From the NCBI GenBank assembly GCA_956465555.1, contig OY101117.1, positions 2,356,001-2,420,000 on the forward strand: a stretch of DNA of 64,000 bases, in the 5' to 3' direction. A model generated the notes under the pieces. The model did not search any database and had not been told where the DNA came from. It worked only from the letters and a program-made list of their open reading frames with translations. Origin of the DNA: Nitzschia sp. pyKryTriq1. Lineage: Eukaryota; Bacillariophyta; Bacillariophyceae; Bacillariales; Bacillariaceae. The position numbers and the translations under genes are program-made. Below, piece after piece: positions 31,902-40,669 of the stretch (positions are counted from its first letter, which is position 1; each line of letters begins with the position of its first letter).

Positions 31902-33293
31902 CTAAAACTGCGACGACTCTTGCCACGAAGAATCTACAATCATGGCTTCTGCCATGGGAATAGCGACTAACTCGGCAGTTTGAGCATTCCAGTCGGGTGG
32001 TAGCACTTGTGCTTCGGCCATGGGAGTAGTACCGTCATCATAGGCTTCCGAGGGCGCTGACGGTGAGAACGCCTCCTCCCATCCTACAGGTGACGCCGTG
32101 GTGGTGGCGAGCATGATATCCCCATCCCAGTGGCCCGGAAGTGCGGGTGGGTGGATAGGAGTGTCACTGGTGGCGGTAGTATTCGAATATTCATCGTATA
32201 TCGATGATGGGGCCGAGGGGACTTTGGTTGGGTCTTTGAATGGTTCTGCCGGGCTGTAGGTTGTGGCGGGAAGACTGTGGTAGACTTGGACCATGGTCGT
32301 CGCATCCGGATCGTTCGTACAACATCCACTGGTTAACAAGTGGACGCTAACCAGATGACGGACCTTTATGCATCGACCATTGTAGGAGTCTTGGATCATG
32401 GGTGGCACCTGAATCAAAGCGCGATTCCAGCCGGAATCCCCTCGAAAGGGTTGTTGTTCTGGTGCGGCACCAAAATGATGATGCTTCCGACGATGTCTCT
32501 TGTCTAGTTCAGGGAATTGTGCCGCATCCATTTCACGTCGATCGAGGACACGCTTCACTACTTCCCGATTTCCTCTGTTGGCATTCCATTCAGTAATTTG
32601 CTCCAGCTGCACCCTGACTCGGTCAACCTTCACAGTGGACTGATTCTGGCAGCGAAAATTAACGTCAATGCTATCACGTGGCTGGACTGTAGTCTTACTG
32701 AATTTTGCCTGTAAAGACATTACTCCTTTATAATGACAACAGCAAGAATTTACTGGAACTTCTTCCACGGGCAGCTGGAGCGAAGTATTCTCTAGATTTT
32801 CACCAGCCGGTGGGGCAGCAAAGATATTCAATTTCTGTTCGGAACTGGGATTAGAGGAAAATATCCCACTTGATGGTTTCACCATTGTAGCAGTGAGAAT
32901 ATATTCCACAGAACAGTGAGACTGTCCTTGCTTGCAGGACATACTGCTTGGCAAGTCGTGGTTCAATTGAATGGTAAACGGAAACTCGTACTGGCCGGGG
33001 AGGAGTTGCTGGGTCTGAAACCGGTGCAGCGGGTATTCCATCTGTAAAAAATCGCAACTTGACTCATCGTAATGGTCGCGGGTATGGGTGCGGTCCTCCT
33101 GGCCCTCTCGCCTTGTCTCGGAAGTCGTGTAGTGCACAAGGGAATGTTCCCTCCCAGAGACGCGGAGCATGATCGCCTGGGCGGGTTGCGCCTGTTTTGT
33201 GACGCTCACATACACCGTGCCTTTAACACTCTCTCCGGCTTTGTAGCTTGTTTTCTCGGTCCGAAGACCGACTGTGATGGGTGTGTTACCCAT
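31902..33293 (-). CDS. Alpha-arrestin-like protein
   Basis: Single exon, 463 aa. The arrestin N-lobe covers about residues 5-165 (VGLRTEKTSYKAGESVKGTVYV, then PGQYEFPFTIQL and CSVEYILTATM) and the C-lobe about 190-340 (GVMSLQAKFSKTTVQPRDSIDVNFRCQN ... VRHLVSVHLL). Alpha-arrestins are adaptors that link membrane cargo to ubiquitin ligases and endocytosis. The start MGNTPI presents Gly2 for N-myristoylation, which would anchor it to membranes. A Cys cluster (VNSCCCHYKG) links the lobes. The C-terminal tail (residues 345-463) is acidic/proline-rich with SAPSSIYDEY and SAPSEAYDDG, a duplicated motif that could be a docking site. No PPxY motif for HECT ligases is obvious apart from loosely similar segments. 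Confidence 0.85.
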   Translation of the reverse strand: MGNTPITVGLRTEKTSYKAGESVKGTVYVSVTKQAQPAQAIMLRVSGREHSLVHYTTSETRREGQEDRTHTRDHYDESSCDFLQMEYPLHRFQTQQLLPGQYEFPFTIQLNHDLPSSMSCKQGQSHCSVEYILTATMVKPSSGIFSSNPSSEQKLNIFAAPPAGENLENTSLQLPVEEVPVNSCCCHYKGVMSLQAKFSKTTVQPRDSIDVNFRCQNQSTVKVDRVRVQLEQITEWNANRGNREVVKRVLDRREMDAAQFPELDKRHRRKHHHFGAAPEQQPFRGDSGWNRALIQVPPMIQDSYNGRCIKVRHLVSVHLLTSGCCTNDPDATTMVQVYHSLPATTYSPAEPFKDPTKVPSAPSSIYDEYSNTTATSDTPIHPPALPGHWDGDIMLATTTASPVGWEEAFSPSAPSEAYDDGTTPMAEAQVLPPDWNAQTAELVAIPMAEAMIVDSSWQESSQF

Positions 33294-33609
33294 AGTTTGA
33301 TAGATTGCGGTGCCGGTTTTGGGTTATCCTTACGAAGATGGTGGGGAAAGCGTGTGGCTTGTGGCTTGAATTTTTTGAATAGTGAATAGTGAAAAGTGAA
33401 ACGTGAAACACTGCGAGCGGGGAGCCAAAAGCCAAAATCCAAAAGAACAAAAGAACACTCCAGCCCAACGTCACGACTGAACTGCTATTACGAGTAGTCG
33501 ACTCGCTTGACTTTCAGATCCGAGTACCATACTCGTAGGTACCGGGCGGTACTGGTACTGTACCCGTACCTACCGGTCTACCGGTCTACCGGTACAGTAC
33601 CTGGTACCA
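33294..33609. other. Arrestin promoter with GTAC cluster
   Basis: A GTAC/ACCGGT-rich stretch (about 33526-33613) lies at the right end and directly borders mobile element copy 2. Confidence 0.6.
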
Positions 33610-33613
33610 GTAC
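33526..33613. repeat. GTAC-palindrome cluster bordering element copy 2
   Basis: Ten or so GTAC/ACCGGT units in 88 bp, ending exactly at the left flank of mobile element copy 2, so the element inserted at the edge of or into such a cluster. Confidence 0.8.
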
Positions 33614-33729
33614 ATAATCGTGGAAAGTACAAGAAAAGTCCTTGTTCTACGAGCTTTTTAGGTAAAAGTACAAGAAATCCTTGTACTTTCCACCGATACC
33701 AGCTTTTAGAATTCTCGAGGGTTATCGCG

Positions 33730-34564
33730 TAAATTCGAGTAGCACCACAGGTACTCCTTGGAAAGTACAAGAGTGCGAGCTCGATTTCTTGTACCGATCA
33801 GGTACTAATACCGATCGATCGGATGATTCGATTTGCACTGCAAATATCGCGGTGTTTCGGCATCATGCAAGTACATACCTCGTACCTCAATAATACGTAC
33901 GGTAACGAGTTGCTTCTGGTATTTTGCTGCGGTATTTTGCTGGCATTTCGCTGGCATTTCGCTGGCATCCTACAGTACCAACGCCAACGCCAACGCCACA
34001 CAGCATCACATCACATATCACATCACACAACGGCTTCACAACACCAAGATGTCTCGTCCTGTGAGCACTGGTCGCATCCGTCCTTATGAGAGGGAGGCGA
34101 CTGAGAATGTTGAAATAATTGGGGCTAGCCTACAATTGGCCGATGACCACCAACAAGGCCTTGACGAGACCAACGAACATGCTCGTAAAGTAGCCACCAC
34201 GAGAAACTACTGGAACCGCATCCAGCACATCATTACATTCATGGAATCGTCATACCCAGAATATTGTGCCTTGGGTGGTGTGCGGGACCTCTCGGAGCAG
34301 GAGAGGTCCCTCAGATACAAAAATACGAAAGACCTCAAGTATCGTGGTCTTAATGTCGGAATCATTCTTGCCTTCTTCGCATCAAGGAAGAACAAGGATG
34401 ATGGTAAACTCATGTCATTCATCAACATGAGAAAATACAACGATGCCATTTTATATGGCTCCAAGAAAAGTCCTTAAATTCGAGTAGCACCACAGGTACT
34501 CCTTGGAAAGTACAAGAGTGCGAGCTCGATTTCTTGTACCGATCAGGTACTAATACCGATCGAT
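33730..34564 (+). repeat. Pair of 90-bp direct repeats in element copy 2
   Basis: 33730-33819 and 34475-34564 read the same, from TAAATTCGAGTAGCACC to CTAATACCGATCGAT. Each contains GGAAAGTACAAG and, farther on, TTTCTTGTACC as long-spaced arms around GCGAGCTCG. They bracket the putative core-binding domain frame. They could be target-side remnants of a nested insertion or an internal recombination product. Confidence 0.9.
34049..34477 (+). CDS. Putative recombinase N-terminal (core-binding) domain
   Basis: A 142-aa frame with a good start context (ACACCAAGATG). After a short basic/acidic leader comes a helical region, ATTRNYWNRIQHIITFM, then YPEYCALGGVRDLSEQER, then LKYRGLNVGIILAFFASRK and MRKYNDAILYGSKKS. 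The pattern of helices is what is seen in N-terminal core-binding domains that precede the catalytic domain in tyrosine recombinases. The frame stops as it runs into the second 90-bp direct repeat, so the catalytic part is not encoded here. Identification as recombinase rests on my recollection of diatom relatives and needs a profile search; an alternative is an unrelated helical DNA-binding protein of the element. Confidence 0.45.
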   Translation: MSRPVSTGRIRPYEREATENVEIIGASLQLADDHQQGLDETNEHARKVATTRNYWNRIQHIITFMESSYPEYCALGGVRDLSEQERSLRYKNTKDLKYRGLNVGIILAFFASRKNKDDGKLMSFINMRKYNDAILYGSKKSP

Positions 34565-34756
34565 TGTCACCAGCCCAACCACACTCTCTTCCACTTCTGT
34601 AGCGGGAGAGAGTGTGAAAACTATGTTCACAGGCTCTGTGCTGAACAAGCCCGTACCAAATACAAGTTACTAGTTGGTGACTTGGGAGCACAAAATGAGC
34701 GGATGTTTTGCTCAGAGAGCTGCAAACGTTCGGTTCGAAAACGTAAAACTACATAA
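34565..34756 (+). CDS. Element zinc-finger C-terminus (copy 2)
   Basis: An open segment encoding the same final 60 residues as in copy 1 (CHQPNHTLFHFCSGRECENY ... CSESCKRSVRKRKTT). It has no start of its own and is separated from the N-terminal segment by the direct repeat. Listed because it documents that both copies keep the same 3' coding end. Confidence 0.55.
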   Translation, partial: CHQPNHTLFHFCSGRECENYVHRLCAEQARTKYKLLVGDLGAQNERMFCSESCKRSVRKRKTT

Positions 34757-34799
34757 ATTGATATATTGACAGTAGTAGACTACTAATTGTATATGTCGT

Positions 34800-35072
34800 G
34801 CAGCACGAGGAAATGCACGCATTATTGTTATTATTATTATGTCAGGAAATGCACGCATTATTGTTATTATTATTATGTCATGAAGCACGAGGAAATGCAC
34901 GCATTATTGTTATTATTATTATGTCATGAAGCACGAGGAAATGCACGCATTATTGTTATTATTATTATGTCATGAAGCACGAGGAAATGCACGCATTCAT
35001 GAAGCACGAGGAAATGCACGCATTCCTGTTATTATTATTATGTCATGAAGCACGAGAAAAAGCACGCATTAT
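34800..35072. repeat. AT-rich minisatellite in element copy 2
   Basis: Reverse-orientation equivalent of the minisatellite in copy 1, with the same succession of full and short units of the 46-bp GCACGAGGAAATGCACGCAT / TTATTATTATTATGTCATGAA repeat. Confidence 0.85.
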
Positions 35073-35442
35073 TTGAGGTTCCGACTTTCCATTTTGAGTG
35101 TTCGCCCCTCTCTACATATTGTCACTGTAGTTACGTATTGATACGGATGACAGACAAACGGTACAAGAAGTCTTGTACTTTCCAGGCTCACTCATACGTA
35201 CTGTACTCGTACTCTGCTCTGGAGATGAGGAGAGGGGCGCTGGAGAGCCTGGAGAGAAACAAAGCAAAAGCAGTGAACAGAGACACGAAGAAACTGAAGC
35301 ACTTTCATAGCCGAGAATGCTAAGATTGAAAAAGATCAAAAGATAGTCGTTGAAACCAAGTTTAATAAATCCCGTATTCACCAAGGCGTTAGCCACTCAT
35401 GGATACTAGAGGGTCGTCGACTCAGCCTCCTCCTTCGAAGCT

Positions 35443-37794
35443 TTACAGGTTTAGGTACGCAAAGTTCTCCTCCGTACCATGCACGAAATCCTGTGCCGAA
35501 TCGTTCAGTGGGCTGCCTGATCCTTCATCTTCTGCCTCTGAGGCCACGGTAGGGAGCGTAGATTCAGTTTCTAAACGCGATCGAGGGAAGAATACTACTT
35601 CATCCACGTCGGAAAATGCTGGGCTGCCAACCATCCCCCCTTCCCGAGAAAAGAAGGATGGATTCAACAACTTAGGTTGATCAAAAGGTGGGAGTGTGAG
35701 AGATTGGTTGAGCCATTGGTCCCGAGAAGATGGTTCTGTACTATCCCCTCGAGCAGTCGAATCTCCCATCGTCACTTTGGTGGATCGCAAAAATCGGGGC
35801 AACCACTTCGACTCCTTTGCCGTTGATGGGCGAGAAGCCTCAGGTGCAATTACTGGAGCTTCCAATCCGATCGATTCACTATCCCATGATACTGCCAAAA
35901 GATCTTTCTCTTGTGTGCTGGGGCTTCCCACCACCTCATGCATCCAATCTTCTTCAACCGGCTCGGTGGGTTCGGCTTGTAATCTGGGTTGTTCGTTGCA
36001 TTCAGAAGCTTCTTCCTTACCAAGCACAGTGCGACTTTTCGTTGCGACTGTCGCCTTCGATGATCGCCTAAAACTAAACCAGGAACTAGGCTGTTTCTCC
36101 GGTTCTTCCAATTCAGTGGGTGAAGATTCGTGTTCTAGGCTGTTGCGTCGTCCGACTGAACCAGTGCTACTTTGGCGGCTGGCAGACCGAATACTATCAG
36201 AAATACACATGGAATCCAAACTAGCACGGCGCCTCCTGCTGGGTGTAGTTGCTCGCTCATCGCCAGAGTCCTCCCCTTTTCCTGCTTTGCCGCGCCGTCG
36301 CCTGTTTGGAGTTGAAGCCCTCTCGTCTCCCGAATCGTCTTGTGTCTTTCCTGGTTTCGGGGATTTCGGCCTTCGGAAACTAAACCACGATGATGACGCC
36401 TTCTCGTCCTCATTACTATTTGGCCCATCAGGCTCGTCATTTTCTTGTTCATCAGTGGCGAGAACAGCTTTGTCGTTGCGTTCGACCGCCACATTCGGAT
36501 GTTCAAGCCAACCTGGTGGAGGATCATCAACAGGCTCTTCTGTCAATGATGTCATCGGCTCTTTTGGCATCGTCTCCGGGTATCTTGTCCTTCGTGGTCC
36601 AAATCGAAACCACGATGACGAGGAAGATGCTTGCTGCACTGGTTGAGTGTATACCTGTTGCCCTTCATCAGGCAACGAGGATGCCACAGATTCCGAGGCA
36701 TAGGAATCTGACATCAACGATGAATCCTCATAGTATGAGGAGGAGCCAGGATTGCTGGACGAAGAGGCATGCACTGTAGCTGGATGCCCATAATAGGGGT
36801 GGTGTCTGCCATAAGCTGCCATATCTCCATACCGGCTATAATTCAGCGCCTCCAGGGCTTCTGGGGTAAGCATGGACTGAGCAGCGTGTGACTCCTGTGA
36901 AGGATAAGATTGTCTGCTCCGCCCCAAGCTGAACCACGAACTTCTCTCCTGCGGTGGGTGGACTACAGGAAGTCCATAGCTCGGTACGGATTCATCGTAA
37001 CTCGGTAATCTGGGGTGCGATTCAAAGGGTGACGTATGCGAACTAAATACTTGGGGCATTGAAGCGTTTGCGGCAAAATAGTTTCGGTTCTCGTCCACGT
37101 GAGCCAGTTCTACCAGATGCGCCTCCCACTCTGTCCGATGTTCTTTATAAAGATCCAGCGCAACGATACAAGCATCCATCGGGTTTCGAACGTTGATATC
37201 ACGCTGCAAGAATTCGGCAGCTAGATCCGCTAGGGAGCGCTTTACTGATACCCTCTCTTCACTGACTCCATCGATCTCTTCGTATTGGAAAAATTGAAAC
37301 TTTGCTGCGTCGCGAACATCCGTGGGGGGATGGGTGAGGCCAAGGGCGGTCAGATGTTCCTGAAGGCCGTATCCAACCAGGATCTTCCCCTTGAGGATCT
37401 GATGCACCGATTGTCTGACTTTCGCAAAGCTCATAGCTTGGGGGTTGTGTGTCGAAATAGCATCTGGGGGTATTTCTGTGCGCCGAAAGTCAGTGACTGG
37501 TACTGGAACTTGCACAAACGTATCCAATATCACTTCGGCATCCCAGTTGATCATCGTTACTCGCGCCACCGCCGGAGCACCATGCCCGATAGAAACGAGT
37601 TCGCAATGGAGGGCGAAGTATAGATCGCGCTTGGTCATAGGAGCATCATGATGCTTCTTGGCTCCCCGGTGGACCTTCTCGACGGGCTGAACTTGACTAC
37701 TTTTTGCAGATCGAGGTTTTCGTCGACGCCTGCTTCGTTTCTTTTTATTGATGCCGGCAATTTGGCTTTGAGACTCCACCTCCTCATTCGCCAT
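35443..37794 (-). CDS. Degenerate DEDDh exonuclease-like protein
   Basis: Single exon, 783 aa. Residues 55-220 have the RNase-H-like exonuclease fold of the REXO4/ISG20 family: LYFALHCELVSIGHGAPAVARVTMIN, then VQVPVPVTDFR, LKGKILVGYGL, LTHPPTDVRDAAKF and SLADLAAEFLQRDI. The catalytic set looks broken: the first Asp of DxE is His63 (HCE), the third acidic residue of the N-D-L motif is His147 (QEHL), and the His before the last Asp207 is not found. It is therefore probably a non-catalytic nucleic-acid or protein-binding relative. A basic N-terminus (KKKRSRRRRKPRSAK) could be a nuclear signal. The 560-residue tail is disordered and carries five related motifs, SSWFSL/SSWFRF/SSWFSFRR (285, 393, 468, 571) and SKWLPRFLR (662), and a duplicated DSGDERAxTPxRRRR block. 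Confidence 0.7.
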   Translation of the reverse strand: MANEEVESQSQIAGINKKKRSRRRRKPRSAKSSQVQPVEKVHRGAKKHHDAPMTKRDLYFALHCELVSIGHGAPAVARVTMINWDAEVILDTFVQVPVPVTDFRRTEIPPDAISTHNPQAMSFAKVRQSVHQILKGKILVGYGLQEHLTALGLTHPPTDVRDAAKFQFFQYEEIDGVSEERVSVKRSLADLAAEFLQRDINVRNPMDACIVALDLYKEHRTEWEAHLVELAHVDENRNYFAANASMPQVFSSHTSPFESHPRLPSYDESVPSYGLPVVHPPQERSSWFSLGRSRQSYPSQESHAAQSMLTPEALEALNYSRYGDMAAYGRHHPYYGHPATVHASSSSNPGSSSYYEDSSLMSDSYASESVASSLPDEGQQVYTQPVQQASSSSSWFRFGPRRTRYPETMPKEPMTSLTEEPVDDPPPGWLEHPNVAVERNDKAVLATDEQENDEPDGPNSNEDEKASSSWFSFRRPKSPKPGKTQDDSGDERASTPNRRRRGKAGKGEDSGDERATTPSRRRRASLDSMCISDSIRSASRQSSTGSVGRRNSLEHESSPTELEEPEKQPSSWFSFRRSSKATVATKSRTVLGKEEASECNEQPRLQAEPTEPVEEDWMHEVVGSPSTQEKDLLAVSWDSESIGLEAPVIAPEASRPSTAKESKWLPRFLRSTKVTMGDSTARGDSTEPSSRDQWLNQSLTLPPFDQPKLLNPSFFSREGGMVGSPAFSDVDEVVFFPRSRLETESTLPTVASEAEDEGSGSPLNDSAQDFVHGTEENFAYLNL

Positions 37795-38922
37795 GTTCGT
37801 GGTGTAGTTCTAAAAGGGGGATGTTGGTGCTTGCTAGCCAGCTATTCAGTACCGATGAAGCCAATACGAGTGATACTTCCAATTCCACAAAACTAAAGAA
37901 AAAAAGCAGGCTTCGAGGAGAGCAAGGTCATAGCGAGAACGAGGGGGTCAGACAAGGGCCTTGCACTCCAAAAAGGCGACGATTCTCATCGTTCACTATT
38001 GAACTCACCTCTTCGATCATACGGTTCGAGAAACCAAATTGTCGTCGATAGATATCCTCTAGATTTATTGTTTCCTTTCGTATTTGGTTTCCAATGAAGA
38101 CGGCGGTCGGTACCGGTATTGGATTGAAGAGCCTGGATGTTCTGAGTTTTGAACGAGGTTAGGGAGGAAGCACTTCACCTTCATCGATTACGAACCCTTC
38201 CCTATGCCCGGACCTGTCGTCTCCCGCTTCTTTCTCGCGTTATTTGGCGATACGTACTGTAAGACAATTGCTCTTCTGTAGCGGTGCCTTGGCGGTGCGG
38301 CCTCGTGTGATGTTTTAGTTCGTGGGTGTGGTCCGCCTTTTCGCGCGGTTGGTGCTCGGTGCCGGTGGGAAAGAAAGCCTCTGCCGGCGACGCGGCAGTC
38401 CCCACATCACGTACGTTAGATCCTAGTAGAATCTCTACGTAGATGGGAAATGAATAATGAAGAATCTTGAAGGCGGAACATCGACCCGGGATCGATGCGA
38501 GCATGCATGGATTTTCATTGGCATTCGCCATTCATTGGCATTCGCCATTTTGGTGATGTGCAGATACCGGTACATACTGTACGGTCGGTAGTACCAGTAC
38601 CAGGTACCAGCGTACAACTGTTTACTACCCCAAACCAGTTTGTGACCCCCAAAATGCCCCTATCTCAGATTCGTGTCCCCTCTATAATAACTAGACTAAT
38701 GTATTCGCACTGTAGCAAGCCAGATGACCCCTGCGAACAAAGGCGGTAGTACACGCACAGTACCAGGTACCGGTACCGTAGGTATGGTGGTGGGTGGTAC
38801 TGAGAAGAGTGTATGAATACAACACAAAACACAACAATAACGATCATGATGCCATGCACTACTTGATGACTACTCTACAACGATTGATGATTATTAAACT
38901 AGGGAGTCATAAAAATTCTTTC
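37795..38922. other. Intergenic, includes GTAC phrases
   Basis: Upstream of the exonuclease-like gene. Contains the short tandem GGCATTCGCCATTCATT near 38520-38548 and GTAC clusters at 38565-38612 and 38750-38790. No supported gene. Confidence 0.45.
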
Positions 38923-39546
38923 CTACGTCAGACATCCTCGTGACCTCCGAAGGCTGACGTTCCTTCGGCGCTTGTGAAATAGTGGAAACTTTTGGGTACC
39001 TGTAATAAGTTTGACGTCGACTGTCCTACGCTCAGGTACCATATCGAGCCATATGCATTCATCGTTTTCATCGTCAGAAGAAAGGTCGCTTGGACTTGTT
39101 GTGAGGGAGGTGCGGGAACTGGTCATCGATTTTGTGCACCGAAGCGGCTCATGGCACGGCTTCTGCTGGGAATAATGTATTCCTCGCAAGACCGTGCATG
39201 GAAAGTCGTTAATCTCCGAGGCATCGCGTGACTCCACACGTCGAGAATCCCATGATACTTGCCGCCGTACATCGTTGTTGGTGTCAGGTCGGTCGGATGG
39301 AGCTGACGAAACCCGTTCTAGAGTTGGGTGCTTCTGGCCGTCATCGTGACCATCTAGCCGCAACCAATCAGGGATTTCAACTTTTCCCTTGACAGAGATT
39401 TCTAAAGGGGGGACAAATGCCACATTGATTGGGTTAAGCGAAGGATCGTATTCGGGGAGTGGAGGGATGGATCCACACTGGAGAGGAGAAATGTCGCTTC
39501 GGTCATCAAGATCGGCGCATCGAGAGTTGTGACGAGTGTGATCCAT
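38923..39546 (-). CDS. Hypothetical protein
   Basis: A 207-aa open frame with an ATG at 39546. I do not recognise it. The first half has a hydrophobic/proline segment (PSLNPINVAFVPPLEISVKG) and KVEIPDWLRLDGH. The rest is rich in Ser, Asp and Arg, with an acidic patch (SSDDENDECIWLD) and a basic end (FHKRRRNVSLRRSRG). Codon composition is like the neighbouring genes, and it has no close repeats, so it may be real, but the absence of a known domain leaves room for doubt. Confidence 0.45.
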   Translation of the reverse strand: MDHTRHNSRCADLDDRSDISPLQCGSIPPLPEYDPSLNPINVAFVPPLEISVKGKVEIPDWLRLDGHDDGQKHPTLERVSSAPSDRPDTNNDVRRQVSWDSRRVESRDASEINDFPCTVLRGIHYSQQKPCHEPLRCTKSMTSSRTSLTTSPSDLSSDDENDECIWLDMVPERRTVDVKLITGTQKFPLFHKRRRNVSLRRSRGCLT

Positions 39547-40669
39547 TCTTTACGTTGATTCAAAAAGGAAAATCAGCGAAAAGCAATGAATCGAAAATAT
39601 TTGCTATATGCTCGTCGACTTGAAGATCTTCTTGAATGCAATGCAAGAACCGAGGAGATCGAATTGTCACCACCTTTGTAGGACTACTTCCTTTGGGATG
39701 CACTCGTCTGCTGCTTTCAAGCTGAGCTAGTAGTAAATGAAGCTTGAGAAGAAATAACTTTTCCTGGCTCTACACTGATCATACGGTATTGTGGACGGGA
39801 AGTGTGGGTTCTTGTTGTATCAATAACCTTGTGAGAATACTCTGCTTGCAGCTCCAGAACCAAGACACATACATGCCTGGTTTTGTGCTTGCTTCCGAAT
39901 CTGCATCCGTTTATCAGTTTCTGGATGGGTGAGATGTCTCTTCGTACAAGTATTGTCGTGCTTGCTCGCTGGTATACGATTCCCAATGCGAAATCAAAAC
40001 GCATAAGGCATATTAAAATTTTATCTACCTAAGCCCCATGCCTTTAATTGTTTTCGAAAAGGCGATGGTAATTAGGGGATCCTCGACGGAAATGGCGAGG
40101 TGGGATTTAGGGAATTTTTCCATCCAACGGCCCTACATGTACTGTACGATGAGAACTTGTACACTACCAGCTGGGTAGCATGCAGGTACAGTACTCCCGC
40201 CTCGATCGTGGTATTTCGCCAAAAATCGCGGAGTCGTCGTCATAGTCGATGCGTCACACACCACATGCTGCTCGTAGCAAACATCATCATCATCATGTCT
40301 GCGCCGTTTTCACCGCTCTGCACTGTTTTTACGCTATTTTTGTGGTTCCAGACCCAGCGGATGGAGAAAAAGGGCGGAAGCAAAGAAAGTCACCCGGAGG
40401 ATTCGTCCCGTCTGTCTGTCAATACATCGTCTGCAGCCTTCCATGGGAGTAGTAGAGCGGCAATAAGCGCTGTAAAACGCGCGATTTTTTTGTTTCAGAA
40501 AATTCCCCGGATGCTCCAGTTGCAACTTGCAACGAGTCATTCTCGGAAGACCCGGAAAAAACTGTACCAGCAGGTACCGGGTACTGTACCTGGTACGGTA
40601 CCAGGTACACGTAGCGGTAGAATACAGGCAGCGAGTGGTTTACAGTACTTGTACTGTACTGTACTTTTG
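39547..40669. other. Intergenic
   Basis: Contains one dense GTAC stretch (about 40558-40666, TACCGGGTACTGTACC and similar) just before the SINE insertion. A plus-strand frame at 40100-40729 crosses this stretch and the SINE tail and is not credible as a gene. Confidence 0.5.
40558..40668. repeat. GTAC-palindrome cluster
   Basis: GTAC repeated in TACCGGGTACTGTACCTGG and ACCAGGTACACGTAGC, directly beside the SINE's tail end. The SINE target TGCCAGTTACAGT lies at its rim. Confidence 0.8.

Larger units (their letters stand above)
33614..35197 (+). mobile_element. GTAC-flanked Crypton-like element, copy 2
   Basis: A 1.58-kb relative of copy 1 in the opposite orientation, again bounded by GTAC (33610-33613 and 35198-35201). 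Terminal blocks are shared with copy 1 and look nearly identical. The interior differs: it holds an N-terminal protein-coding segment (34049-34477) between two identical 90-bp direct repeats, followed by the zinc-finger C-terminus and minisatellite shared with copy 1. The encoded N-terminal segment resembles the SAM-like core-binding domain of eukaryotic tyrosine recombinases of the Crypton type seen in diatom genomes. Together with recombinase-type dyads in both ends and no terminal transposase signatures, this suggests a Crypton-like DNA transposon, present here as an internally deleted copy without a catalytic domain. Inverted rather than direct placement rules out an LTR pair. Confidence 0.6.

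Noticed and set aside
3446-35197. The two element copies as long terminal repeats of one giant element
   Set aside because: They lie in opposite orientation, have different interiors and enclose more than ten ordinary host genes.
36135-36779. Antisense frames in the pseudo-exonuclease gene
   Set aside because: They reflect Ser/Arg codon repeats on the coding strand rather than separate genes.
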